64,000 nt of DNA. It comes from Microbispora hainanensis (lineage in GTDB: Bacteria > Actinomycetota > Actinomycetes > Streptosporangiales > Streptosporangiaceae). Positions within the stretch are counted from its first letter, which is position 1. Each line of letters opens with the position of its first letter. The notes beneath the pieces are model-generated. The model searched no databases, had not been told where the DNA came from, and saw nothing but the letters and a program-made list of their open reading frames with translations. This document shows, piece after piece, positions 17,123 to 25,480 of the stretch. A program made the position numbers and the translations under genes. The stretch covers positions 1 to 64,000 of the forward strand of contig NZ_VIRM01000037.1 in assembly GCF_006874475.1 (NCBI RefSeq), written 5' to 3'.

Positions 17123-18514
17123 ATGAAGCTCCGGATCGACCGGCGCGCCCTCGTCGCCCTCGGCACGGCGGGCGTGGTGGCCGCCGCCACCGCCGCCTCC
17201 GCCGCCCTGCTGCGACCGGACACGGGCGCGGCCTCCTCGCACCGCGAGGCACCCCTGATCGCGGGCGACCCCCGCAACGACAACACCGACGTGTACGCCT
17301 TCGTCAGCCCGGACAAGGCCGGCACCGTCACGCTGATGGCCAACTTCATCCCGTTCGAGGAGTCGAACGGCGGGCCGAACTTCTACCAGTTCGACACGAA
17401 CTCCCAGTATTCGATCAAGATCGACAACAACGGCGACGCGCTGCCCGACGTCACCTACCAGTGGACGTTCCGCAACGAGGACCGGCGCGGCGCGGGCACC
17501 TTCCTTTACAACAACGGCCCCGTCACCTCGCTCGACGACAGGAACCTGCTGTTCCGGCAGCGCTACACCCTCAAGAAGATCAGCCCGGCCGGGACGCGGA
17601 CCCTGGTCTCCAGCGGCGTCGTGGCCCCCAGCTTCACCGGCGCCGCGTCCATGCCCGACTACGGCAAGCTGCGCGACCAGGCGATCCGGCGCCTGTCCGG
17701 CGGCGGCAGGGCGTTCGCCGGACAGGCCGACGAGGCGTTCTTCGCCGACCTGAGGGTCTTCGACCTGCTGTACGGCGGCAACCTGTCCGAGGTCGGCCAG
17801 GACACGCTGGCCGGCTACGACGTGCACACCCTGGCCGTGCAGGTGCCCAAGAAGGAGGTCGCGCTGCGCGGGAACGCCCGGCGCAACCCGGTCATCGGCG
17901 TGTGGTCGACCGTGGACAAGTGGAGCCCCAGGGGATTCGTCCAGGTGTCCCGCCTCGGCCAGCCCCTGGTCAACGAGGTCGTCGTCCCGGCGGGCCTGAA
18001 GGACGCCTTCAACGCGCTGCCCCCGAGCCGGGACGCGGGCATCCCGGCCGTGGTCCGGCGGGTCACCAGCCCCGAAGTGCCCCGCCTCCTCGAAGCGATC
18101 TACGGCCTCAAGGCGCCGAAGACCCCGCGCACCGACCTGGCCGAGATCTTCCTGACCGGCATCGCCAAGGCGAACGGCCCGATCAAGGCGGACCTCAACT
18201 CGCAGATCCTGAACAAGGACGCCGGCAAGCTGCGCCCGGCGGAGATGCTGCGGCTCAACATGGCGATCCCGCCCGCGGCGAACCCGAACCGGCTCGGCGT
18301 GCTCGCCGGTGACCTGCAGGGCTTCCCCAACGGCCGCCGCCTCGGCGACGACGTGGTCGACATCGCCCTCCAGGCGATGGCCGGCGCCGCCCAGACCGGC
18401 AAGCTCGTCGACGCCCTCGCCGCCGGAGACAAGGTGGACGGCAACGACAAGCCGTTCACCACGCGGTTCCCCTACATCCCGCTGCCCGGCACGACCGCGA
18501 CCGCCGGCAGCTGA
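17123..18514 (+). CDS. DUF4331 family secreted protein
   Basis: 463 residues from ATG 17123 (caggaga upstream); a longer in-frame ORF begins at 17033 but its N-terminus is unlike a signal peptide. Residues 1-37 form an export signal (KLRIDRR, then an Ala/Val-rich helix). The mature protein opens with SSHREAPLIAGDPRNDNTDV, the hallmark of DUF4331. The function is unknown; relatives are extracellular or periplasmic and often lie next to TPR and transporter genes under ECF sigma control, as here. The TPR gene follows 67 bp later. Confidence 0.92.
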   Translation: MKLRIDRRALVALGTAGVVAAATAASAALLRPDTGAASSHREAPLIAGDPRNDNTDVYAFVSPDKAGTVTLMANFIPFEESNGGPNFYQFDTNSQYSIKIDNNGDALPDVTYQWTFRNEDRRGAGTFLYNNGPVTSLDDRNLLFRQRYTLKKISPAGTRTLVSSGVVAPSFTGAASMPDYGKLRDQAIRRLSGGGRAFAGQADEAFFADLRVFDLLYGGNLSEVGQDTLAGYDVHTLAVQVPKKEVALRGNARRNPVIGVWSTVDKWSPRGFVQVSRLGQPLVNEVVVPAGLKDAFNALPPSRDAGIPAVVRRVTSPEVPRLLEAIYGLKAPKTPRTDLAEIFLTGIAKANGPIKADLNSQILNKDAGKLRPAEMLRLNMAIPPAANPNRLGVLAGDLQGFPNGRRLGDDVVDIALQAMAGAAQTGKLVDALAAGDKVDGNDKPFTTRFPYIPLPGTTATAGS

Positions 18515-18581
18515 GTCGCAGGCGCGGGATCGGGGGTGCGTCCCCCGGTGTGTCCCCGGTCCCGCGCCCGCCTCCGAAGGG

Positions 18582-19883
18582 ATGATCGTCGTGAAGATTT
18601 CCGTGAAGATCCGCGGCCTCGCCGCCGTGGCGGGCCTGGCCGCCGCGCTGACCCTCGGCGCCGCGGTGATCCCCCACACCGACGGCGACCCGCCCCCGTC
18701 GGCGGCGGTGGCGGTGGCGGGCGAGACACCGGTCTCGGACGCCTCTCCCGGCGAGGCGATCCGTTCGCTCACCGCACGGCTCCGCCGCCTGCCCAAGGAC
18801 CACGAGGCATGGGCCCGGCTCGGCATGGCGTTCGTCCAGCAGGCGCGGCTGACCGGCGACCCGTCCAACTACACCGGCGCCGATCGGGCACTGGCCCACG
18901 CCACCGCCCTCCGCCCGGACGACTTCGCCGTGCTGACCGGCCGCGCCGCGCTGGCCGCCGCCCGCCACGACTTCACCGAGGCCGTCCGGCTGGCCAGGCT
19001 GTCGGAGGCCGCCAACCCCTTCGGGGTGGACGCCCAGGCCGTGCTCGCCGACGCCTACACCCAGCTCGGCCGCTACCGCGACGCCGGCAAGGCGATCGAC
19101 AGGATGATGACCCTGCACCCCGGCGTCGCCGCCTTCACCCGCGCATCGTACGACGCCGAACTGCGCGGCGACCGGGCCGAGGCCCGCCGCATGCTGGAGC
19201 ACGCGCTGCGTGACGCCTTCGCCCCCGCCGACATCGCGTACTGCCGCCACTATCTGGGAGAGCTGGCCCTGCACTCGGGTGATCTCGACGAGGCCACGCG
19301 GCAGTATCGGCTCGCGCTGAAGGCCGACCCCGGCTTCACCCCGGCCCTCGCCGGGACCGCCAGGGCCGCCGCGCTCGGCGGCCGGACGGCCGATGCGGCC
19401 GATCTCTACGCCACCGTCGTCGCCCGCCTACCCCTCGCCCAGTACGTCACCGAGTATGCCGAGGTGCTGATCGCGGCGGGCAGGGATCCGTCGGACCAGT
19501 GGGCGCTGCTGCGTGCGCAGCGGGACCTGATGCGGCAGGCCGGTGTCAGGGACGACCTGACGTGGGCCGAATATGAGGCCGACCACGGCTCACCGGCCCG
19601 GGCGGTTGATCACGCGCGCGCCGAGTATGCCCGCCACCCCAACCTGGTCGCCGCCGACGCCCTGGCCTGGGCCCTGCACCGGGCCGGCCGCGACGAGGAG
19701 GCGTTGCGGTACGCCCGCGAGGCGACGGCCACCGGCTGGCGCAACGCGTTGCTCCTCCACCACCGGGCGGAGATCGAGCGCGCCCTCGGCAGGGAGAAGG
19801 CGGCCGGGAAGTCGGCCGCCGCGGCCCGCCGGGCCGATCCCGTCTTCTCCCCCGCCCTTCCGGCCCTGGCGAGGCACTCATGA
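18582..19883 (+). CDS. secreted or membrane-anchored TPR-repeat protein
   Basis: 433 residues from ATG 18582; GTG 18591 is equally possible because the gaaggg ribosome binding site sits better before it. An N-terminal hydrophobic segment (LAAVAGLAAALTLGAAVI) indicates export. The rest is a helical TPR array of about eight units, for example HEAWARLGMAFVQQARLTGD, VDAQAVLADAYTQLGRYRDA and ALHSGDLDEATRQYRLALKA. TPRs bind partner proteins, plausibly the DUF4331 product or the transporter. Its stop overlaps the next start (ATGA). Confidence 0.88.
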   Translation: MIVVKISVKIRGLAAVAGLAAALTLGAAVIPHTDGDPPPSAAVAVAGETPVSDASPGEAIRSLTARLRRLPKDHEAWARLGMAFVQQARLTGDPSNYTGADRALAHATALRPDDFAVLTGRAALAAARHDFTEAVRLARLSEAANPFGVDAQAVLADAYTQLGRYRDAGKAIDRMMTLHPGVAAFTRASYDAELRGDRAEARRMLEHALRDAFAPADIAYCRHYLGELALHSGDLDEATRQYRLALKADPGFTPALAGTARAAALGGRTADAADLYATVVARLPLAQYVTEYAEVLIAAGRDPSDQWALLRAQRDLMRQAGVRDDLTWAEYEADHGSPARAVDHARAEYARHPNLVAADALAWALHRAGRDEEALRYAREATATGWRNALLLHHRAEIERALGREKAAGKSAAAARRADPVFSPALPALARHS

Positions 19884-21439
19884 GACGCGCGTGCGTGACG
19901 ATCGTTCTCTTGGTGGTCGGAATGGTGTTCGGGGTGGTGTGCGGGGCGATCGCCCTGGCCGCCGCTCCCGCCGCCGCCGGGACCGTGCCCAGGCACCCGC
20001 TGGGCAACTTCACCGTCAACCACTACGACGGCCTGCGGATCACGCCGGACGAGGTGGAGAACCTGGCGATCGTGGACAGCGCCGAGCTGCCCACCCTCCA
20101 GGCCCGCACCGCGGTGGACGCCGACCGGTCGGGCACGGTGTCCGGCGCGGAGCGCTCGGCGTACGGGCTCGCCCGGTGCCGCGAGCTGGCGGCGGCGCAG
20201 CGCCTGACGGTGAACGGCGTGGTCACGCCGTGGCAGGTGACCTCGGCCGATCTCGCCTACCAGCCGGGGCAGGGAGGACTGGAGACCAGCCGGCTGACCT
20301 GCCGGCTGACTGCACAGGCGGCGACACAGGCGGCGACACAGGCGAGCATCTCGTTCGGCGACGGCTATCTCGCCGACCGGATCGGCTGGCGTGAGATCAC
20401 TGCGTCGGCGGGGGACGGGGTGCGGCTGACGCGCTCGTCCGTCCCGGAGGCGAGCGTCAGCCGGGAGCTGCGGGCCTACCCGGACGACCTGCCGGACGGC
20501 CCGCTCGACGTGCGCCGGGCGGAGCTGACCGTCGCGCCGGGAACCGGGACGACGGCGCTCAGGCCGCCGCCGTTGCTCGGCGGCCCGGCCGGGGACGCGC
20601 TGGCCGCCCTCGACGGGGCCTTCACCCGGCTGATCGGCCCCGGCTCCCTGACCCTGCCAGTGGGCCTGCTCGCGGTGCTGCTGGCCGCGCTGCTCGGGGC
20701 GGGTCACGCGCTCGCCCCCGGGCATGGCAAGACCGTGATGGCCGCTTATCTGGCCGGGCGGCGGGGACGTCCGCGCGACGCGCTGGTCGTGGGTGTGACC
20801 GTGACCGTGTCCCACACGTTCGGCGTCCTGGTGGCCGGTCTGCTGCTGACCGCGTTCTCCACCCTCACCGGGGAGTCCGTGCTGGGCTGGCTCGGCGTGA
20901 CCGGCGGCCTGCTGGTCAGCGTCGTGGGCGCCGGTCTGCTGCGCTCCGCCTGGCGCTCACGCAGGGACGGCACGCACGAGCACAGCCACGAACACAGCCA
21001 CGAGCACAGCCACGAGCACAGCCATGAGCATGAACACAGCCACGGTCATGGCCACGGGCACGGGCACGGGCACGGTCATGAGCACCGCGGCGGCCGGAGC
21101 GGCCTGGTGGGCATGGGCGTGGCGGGCGGCCTGGTGCCCAGCCCGTCCGCGCTGGTCGTCCTGCTCGGCGCGGTCGCGCTCGGCCGCACCTGGTTCGGGA
21201 TCGCGCTGGTGTTCGCCTACGGCGTCGGCATGGCCGTCACCCTCACCGTCACCGGGCTGCTCCTGGTCCGCCTGGCGGCGCGGCTCCACCGTGTCGTCTC
21301 CCGTGTCGTCTCCCGCGCCGGCTCCCGCACGGGGGGCCTGGCGTCCCGCTGGCCGGCGCTGGCGCCGGTCGGCACCGCCTGCGTGGTCATCGTGCTCGGC
21401 CTGGGCCTCGCCGTACGCGGCCTCGCCGGTGCCGTGTGA
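19880..21439 (+). CDS. NicO/RcnA-type nickel/cobalt transporter with His-rich loop
   Basis: 519 residues. After a signal helix, residues 35-230 form an exported domain with HPLGNFTVNHYDGL; then come about six membrane helices. LGAGHALAPGHGKTVMAAYLAG is the NicO signature, and a second motif is GLVPSPSALVVLLGAVALG. Between helices lies a stretch of some 20 His residues in HEHSHEHSH/HGHGHG repeats, a likely metal buffer. The exported N-terminal domain is also seen in relatives lying next to DUF4331/TPR genes. The metal and the direction of transport are inferred; export is likelier. Confidence 0.88.
   Translation: MRRACVTIVLLVVGMVFGVVCGAIALAAAPAAAGTVPRHPLGNFTVNHYDGLRITPDEVENLAIVDSAELPTLQARTAVDADRSGTVSGAERSAYGLARCRELAAAQRLTVNGVVTPWQVTSADLAYQPGQGGLETSRLTCRLTAQAATQAATQASISFGDGYLADRIGWREITASAGDGVRLTRSSVPEASVSRELRAYPDDLPDGPLDVRRAELTVAPGTGTTALRPPPLLGGPAGDALAALDGAFTRLIGPGSLTLPVGLLAVLLAALLGAGHALAPGHGKTVMAAYLAGRRGRPRDALVVGVTVTVSHTFGVLVAGLLLTAFSTLTGESVLGWLGVTGGLLVSVVGAGLLRSAWRSRRDGTHEHSHEHSHEHSHEHSHEHEHSHGHGHGHGHGHGHEHRGGRSGLVGMGVAGGLVPSPSALVVLLGAVALGRTWFGIALVFAYGVGMAVTLTVTGLLLVRLAARLHRVVSRVVSRAGSRTGGLASRWPALAPVGTACVVIVLGLGLAVRGLAGAV
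20313..20348. repeat. 12-bp tandem repeat inside the NicO gene
   Basis: Three units of cacaggcggcga, the last diverged, encode a repeated Ala-Thr-Gln-Ala stretch in the exported domain. Confidence 0.85.
20971..21082. repeat. His-codon tandem repeat inside the NicO gene
   Basis: Repeated 12-bp cacgagcacagc units followed by 6-bp cacggg units encode the cytosolic or inter-helix His-rich loop. Both repeat classes are in frame. Confidence 0.85.
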
Positions 21440-21443
21440 CCGG

Positions 21444-21471
21444 CCCTCCCGGCCCGCTCGGGCCGGGAGGG
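21444..21471. terminator. intrinsic-type hairpin between convergent genes
   Basis: A perfect 12-bp stem (ccctcccggccc and its complement) with a gctc loop lies between the converging NicO and aldehyde dehydrogenase genes. It could serve both strands. Confidence 0.85.
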
Positions 21472-21478
21472 AACGGGT

Positions 21479-22354
21479 TCAGATGCCGATCGGATGCCAG
21501 ACGGTCTTGGTCTCCAGGAACGCCGTCATCCGCTCGATGCCGGGGTCGGCGAGCCAGTTCACGCGATCCACCGGCGGCCGGAGCACCCGCTTGAGGTTCT
21601 CCGCGGCCAGTTCCTCACACGTGACGGCCAGCTCGGGATCTGCGCCGGTCAGGTCGATGCCGTTGACGTCCATGTGGCCCGCCAGCCAGGGGGCGATCTC
21701 GGCGGCCGAGCCGGTGAGGATGTTCACCACCCCGCCGGGCAGGTCGGAGGTCGCCAGCACTTCGGCCAGCGTGATCGCCGGCAGCGGCGCACGCTCGGAG
21801 GCGATCACCACACAGGTGTTGCCGGTCACGATCACCGGGGCGATCACGCTGACCAGCCCGAGCAGCGGTCCCTCCTGCGGGGCGACCACGGCCACCACGC
21901 CGGTCGGCTCGGGGCTCGACAGGTTGAAGTAGGGCCCCGCCACCGGATTGGACGACCCGAGGACCGCGCCGATCTTGTCGGACCAGCCCGCGTACCAGAC
22001 CAGCCGGTCGACCGACGCGTCCACCATCTCGCCGGCCTGCTTGGCCCCCACGCCGCCCATGGCGGTGATCTCCGCGACGAACTGCGCGCGGCGGCCCTCC
22101 AGCATCTCGGCGATGCGGTAGAGGATCTGGCCCCTGTTGTACGCCGTGGCGCCCGACCAGCCGGGGAACGCCTTGCGCGCCGCCCCGACCGCGTCCCTGG
22201 CGTCCTTGCGCGAGGCCCTGGCCGCGTTGGCGAGGAAGTCGCCCTTGGAGGAGGTCACGACATACGACCTTCCGCTCTCCGAACGCGGGAACGCGCCGCC
22301 GATGAACAGCTTGTACGTCTTGCGCACACTCAGGCGTTCGGTGCGCTCACTCAT
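21479..22354 (-). CDS. short aldehyde dehydrogenase family protein lacking the catalytic half
   Basis: 291 residues from ATG 22354; a longer in-frame start at 22579 is possible but its extra codons have poor third-position G/C. The NAD-binding half is recognisable (TGVVAVVAPQEGPLLGLVSV, PGGVVNILTG), but the ELGGK glutamate motif and the catalytic cysteine loop are missing, against about 480 residues for normal family members. It follows a full-length aldehyde dehydrogenase and deoC on the same strand, so it may be a regulatory or structural partner in deoxyribose breakdown. Loss of activity is inferred. Confidence 0.78.
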   Translation of the reverse strand: MSERTERLSVRKTYKLFIGGAFPRSESGRSYVVTSSKGDFLANAARASRKDARDAVGAARKAFPGWSGATAYNRGQILYRIAEMLEGRRAQFVAEITAMGGVGAKQAGEMVDASVDRLVWYAGWSDKIGAVLGSSNPVAGPYFNLSSPEPTGVVAVVAPQEGPLLGLVSVIAPVIVTGNTCVVIASERAPLPAITLAEVLATSDLPGGVVNILTGSAAEIAPWLAGHMDVNGIDLTGADPELAVTCEELAAENLKRVLRPPVDRVNWLADPGIERMTAFLETKTVWHPIGI

Positions 22355-22586
22355 CGAAGGTTCCAATCTCCAGAGGACGGGCCGGCTGGTAGGTCTGGCC
22401 ACAGCGGCACACGCCGCCGCGGTGCGCGAACCAGCCGTGCCGTACGGCGAAGCGGCGGGAGCGGCTGCCCCGGGAGAAGCCGTCACCGGCGCCGGCGCGC
22501 GCCCGGCGGGCCAGACGGCGGCGCTGCCCGTCGTCGCACCTGCACGACGGCCGGCCGGAGGGGTGATGACACCGGTCATACGGCAA
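22347..22586 (-). CDS. possible small cysteine-rich protein (79 aa) bridging two aldehyde dehydrogenase genes
   Basis: No family is recognised. The reading frame overlaps the upstream dehydrogenase by 11 bp and the downstream one by 8 bp, and its codons have the strong third-position G/C expected of coding sequence, better than the competing frame. The protein has Cys pairs (SCRCDD near residue 14 and VCRCGQ near 58) that could bind a metal, in an Arg-rich background. No clear ribosome binding site was found. Alternatively the stretch is only the leader of the short dehydrogenase. Confidence 0.4.
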   Translation of the reverse strand: MPYDRCHHPSGRPSCRCDDGQRRRLARRARAGAGDGFSRGSRSRRFAVRHGWFAHRGGVCRCGQTYQPARPLEIGTFDE

Positions 22587-24030
22587 GGTAGGCCTCCAGA
22601 CCGTGCCGTCCGCCCTCGCGGCCGTAGCCCGACTCCTTGTAGCCGCCGAAGGGCGAGGTCGGGTCGAACCGGTTGAACGTGTTGGACCAGACGACGCCCG
22701 CCCGCAGCCGGGACGCCATCCACAGCATGCGCGAGCCCTTCTCGGTCCACACGCCCGCCGACAGCCCGTACGGCGTGTTGTTGGCCTTCTCCACCGCCTC
22801 GGCGGGGGTGCGGAAGGTCAGCACCGACAGCACCGGGCCGAAGATCTCCTCCCGGGCGATCCGGTGCGACTGGGCCACGCCGGTGAAGAGGGTGGGCGGG
22901 AACCAGTAGCCGCGGTCGGGGATCGGGCAGGCGGGCGACCACCGCTCGGCGCCCTCGGCCTCCCCGGCCGCCGACAGCTCGCGGATCTTGGCGAGCTGCT
23001 CGGCCGAGTTGATCGCGCCGATGTCGGTGTTCTTGTCCAGCGGGTCGCCGAGCCGCAGCGTGCCGAGGCGCCGCTTGAGCGCCTCAAGGAGCTCGTCGGC
23101 GACCGACTCCTGCACCAGCAGCCGCGATCCGGCACAGCAGACGTGGCCCTGGTTGAAGAAGATGCCGTTGACGATGCCCTCGACGGCCTGGTCGAGCGGC
23201 GCGTCCTCGAACACGATGTTGGCGGCCTTGCCGCCCAGCTCCAGCGTGAGCTTCTTGCGGGTCCCCGCGAGGCTCCTGGCGATAAGGCGGCCGACCTCGG
23301 TGGAGCCGGTGAAGGCGACCTTGTCCACGCCGGGGTGACCGACGAGCGCGGCGCCCGTCTCGCCCGCGCCGGTGACGATGTTCACGACGCCCGGCGGCAG
23401 GTCGGCCTGGCGGCAGATGTCGGCGAACGCCAGCGCGGTCAGCGGCGTGGTCTCGGCCGGCTTGAGCACGACCGTGTTGCCGCAGGCCAGCGCGGGCGCG
23501 ATCTTCCAAGCCAGCATGAGCAGCGGGAAGTTCCACGGGATGACCTGCCCGGCCACGCCCAGCGGCCGGGGATCAGAGCCGCCCTGCCCATCTGTCGGCC
23601 TCCGGCCGAACCCGGCGTACGACAGCTTGTCGGCCCAGCCGGCGTAGTAGAAGAAGTGGGCGGCGACCAGCGGGAGATCCACGTCGCGGGACTCCCTGAT
23701 CGGCTTGCCGTTGTCGAGCGTCTCCAGGACCGCCAGCTCACGCGCGCGTTCCTGGATGATCCGGGCGATCCGGAACAGGTACTTGGCCCGCTCCGCGCCC
23801 GGCATGGCCGACCACACGGGGAACGCCTTGGCCGCGGCCTGGACCGCGCGGTCGACGTCGGCCTCCCCCGCCCACGCGACCTCCGCGAGCACCTCCTCGG
23901 TGGCCGGGTTGACGGTCTTGTGGCGCTCCTCGCCCTGCGGCTCGACCCACTCGCCGTTGATGAACAGGCCGTACGACGGCCGGATGTCGACGATGTCCCG
24001 CGACTCTGGTGCGGGTGCGTATTCGAACAT
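22576..24030 (-). CDS. aldehyde dehydrogenase (NAD(P)-dependent, full length)
   Basis: 484 residues, normal family length. QVIPWNFPLLML begins the cofactor site; ELGGKAANIVFED carries the general-base Glu and FFNQGHVCCAGSR the catalytic Cys. It oxidises an aldehyde to an acid. Being 15 bp after deoC, the likely substrate is acetaldehyde from deoxyribose-5-phosphate cleavage. Both dehydrogenase-type genes and deoC appear to be one operon. Confidence 0.93.
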   Translation of the reverse strand: MFEYAPAPESRDIVDIRPSYGLFINGEWVEPQGEERHKTVNPATEEVLAEVAWAGEADVDRAVQAAAKAFPVWSAMPGAERAKYLFRIARIIQERARELAVLETLDNGKPIRESRDVDLPLVAAHFFYYAGWADKLSYAGFGRRPTDGQGGSDPRPLGVAGQVIPWNFPLLMLAWKIAPALACGNTVVLKPAETTPLTALAFADICRQADLPPGVVNIVTGAGETGAALVGHPGVDKVAFTGSTEVGRLIARSLAGTRKKLTLELGGKAANIVFEDAPLDQAVEGIVNGIFFNQGHVCCAGSRLLVQESVADELLEALKRRLGTLRLGDPLDKNTDIGAINSAEQLAKIRELSAAGEAEGAERWSPACPIPDRGYWFPPTLFTGVAQSHRIAREEIFGPVLSVLTFRTPAEAVEKANNTPYGLSAGVWTEKGSRMLWMASRLRAGVVWSNTFNRFDPTSPFGGYKESGYGREGGRHGLEAYLAV

Positions 24031-24045
24031 GTCTCAGTCCAGCCC

Positions 24046-24984
24046 TCAGTCCAGCGTGAAGTAGTCGGGACCGGCGTACCGGCCGGTGGCCATCTTCTGC
24101 CGCTGCATGAGCAGATCGTTCAGCAGCGAGGAGGCGCCGAGGCGGAACCAGTCGGCGTGCAGCCAGTCGGGCCCGGCGGTCTCGTTGACCAGCACCAGGT
24201 ATTTGATCGCGTCCTTGGTGGTGCGGATGCCGCCGGCGGGCTTCACGCCCACCTTGCGGCCGGTCGCGGCCAGGAAGTCGCGCACGGCCTCCAGCATGAC
24301 GAGCGTCACGGGCAGCGTCGCGGCCGGCGACACCTTCCCGGTCGAGGTCTTGATGAAGTCGGCCCCGGCGATCATCGCGAGCCAGGAGGCCCGCCGCACG
24401 TTGTCGTACGTCGCGAGCTCGCCGGTCTCCAGGATCACCTTGAGGTGGCTGTCGCCGCAGGCCTCCTTGGTGGCGACGATCTCCTCGTACACCTTGAGGT
24501 AGTCGCCGGCGAGGAACGCGCCGCGGTCGATGACCATGTCGATCTCGGCGGCTCCGGCGGCCACGGCGAGGGACGTGTCGGCGACCTTCACCTCAAGGGA
24601 GGACCGGCCGCTGGGGAACGACGTGGCGACGGACGCCACCTTGACGCCGGATCCGGCGAGGGCCTCGACGGCGGTCGCGACCAGGTCGGGGTAGACGCAG
24701 ACGGCGGCGACCGGCGGCACGGAGGAGTCGGTGGGGTCGGGCCGCACCGCCTTGGCGCACATCGCCCTGACCTTGCCGGGGGTGTCCGCGCCTTCCAGGG
24801 TGGTGAGGTCGACCATCCCGATGGCCATGTCGATGGCCTGTTTCTTGGCGGTCGTCTTGATGGATCGCGTGCCCAGCATCGCGGCCCGGGCGTCCGCCCC
24901 GACCCTGTCGACCCCGGGAAGGCCGTGCAGGAACGCACGCAGCGTCGAGGGTGAGGAGGCGACCTCCGCGAGCGGAGTAGTCAT
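24046..24984 (-). CDS. deoC: deoxyribose-phosphate aldolase
   Basis: 312 residues from ATG 24984; a longer start at 25029 cannot be excluded since neither has a strong ribosome binding site. It splits 2-deoxyribose-5-phosphate to acetaldehyde and glyceraldehyde-3-phosphate. The Schiff-base Lys is in ADFIKTSTGK, and the phosphate-binding loop is VGVKPAGGIRT. It is longer than the E. coli enzyme (259), in line with the longer DeoC class. It heads an operon with aldehyde dehydrogenases to dispose of the acetaldehyde. Confidence 0.94.
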   Translation of the reverse strand: MTTPLAEVASSPSTLRAFLHGLPGVDRVGADARAAMLGTRSIKTTAKKQAIDMAIGMVDLTTLEGADTPGKVRAMCAKAVRPDPTDSSVPPVAAVCVYPDLVATAVEALAGSGVKVASVATSFPSGRSSLEVKVADTSLAVAAGAAEIDMVIDRGAFLAGDYLKVYEEIVATKEACGDSHLKVILETGELATYDNVRRASWLAMIAGADFIKTSTGKVSPAATLPVTLVMLEAVRDFLAATGRKVGVKPAGGIRTTKDAIKYLVLVNETAGPDWLHADWFRLGASSLLNDLLMQRQKMATGRYAGPDYFTLD

Positions 24985-25049
24985 AGTTGGCACGGGACCA
25001 GCATCCCCGACCACGCGGAATGATTCCAAACCCGGGGACCCGGGCGTCC

Positions 25050-25075
25050 CTAAGGCATCTCCTTACCCGCCTTAG
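25050..25075. promoter_or_regulatory. inverted repeat upstream of deoC, candidate operator
   Basis: ctaaggc and gccttag form perfect 7-bp arms 12 bp apart, and a third copy of gccttag occurs at 25135-25141. The repeats lie in the divergent region between deoC and a small-protein gene. The regulator is unknown. Confidence 0.45.
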
Positions 25076-25191
25076 AAGTCCTATGCCATAAGCCCCTGTC
25101 AGAGATAGGGCATCCGCCCGATGTGCCGCACCACGCCTTAGACCGAACCTTGAGGAGTACGAGAAGAGACCCGAAACAAGGAGACACTCTG

Positions 25192-25359
25192 ATGGGTCCG
25201 GAACTGCACTACCAGGTAATGATCAACCGGGCGACCGAGCTCCAGGAGGAGGCCGCCGCCCACCGCCGCGCCCGCGAGGCGCAGTCGGGCCTGAAGGCCC
25301 AGCAGCGCTCCGGCCACCGCCGGCTGCGTGCGGCCTTCGGCAAGCTCCGCACCTCATGA
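25192..25359 (+). CDS. small actinobacterial protein (55 aa)
   Basis: ATG 25192 is well placed after aaggaga. The peptide is highly charged and probably mostly helical (INRATELQEEAAAHRRAREA), with an Arg-rich end. Similar short proteins are found in many actinomycetes but I know of no function. It is monocistronic, followed by a strong terminator hairpin, which supports real expression. Confidence 0.65.
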   Translation: MGPELHYQVMINRATELQEEAAAHRRAREAQSGLKAQQRSGHRRLRAAFGKLRTS

Positions 25360-25369
25360 GACGCGCACG

Positions 25370-25406
25370 AAGGCCCGGCCGGACCCTCCCTCCCGGCCGG
25401 GCCTTT
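25370..25406 (+). terminator. intrinsic terminator after the small protein gene
   Basis: A perfect 13-bp stem (aaggcccggccgg and its complement) closes a 10-nt loop and runs into ttt, 10 bp after the stop codon. Confidence 0.9.
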
Positions 25407-25480
25407 CAGCCGCCCTGAGGCTCATGGGGGCACAGAGGTCTGACTGAAAAACCAGGCGAAGTCACGCAAAGGGTCATGAC

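Noticed and set aside
15641-18868. 1075-residue minus-strand frame across sigK, rskA and DUF4331
   Set aside because: Antisense shadow of three well-supported plus-strand genes, passing through the stem-loop terminator, with no recognisable protein features.
22355-22579. N-terminal extension of the short aldehyde dehydrogenase from ATG 22579
   Set aside because: The added ~75 codons are Ala/Pro-rich with weak third-position G/C, and the ATG at 22354 begins the recognisable family sequence; kept only as an alternative.
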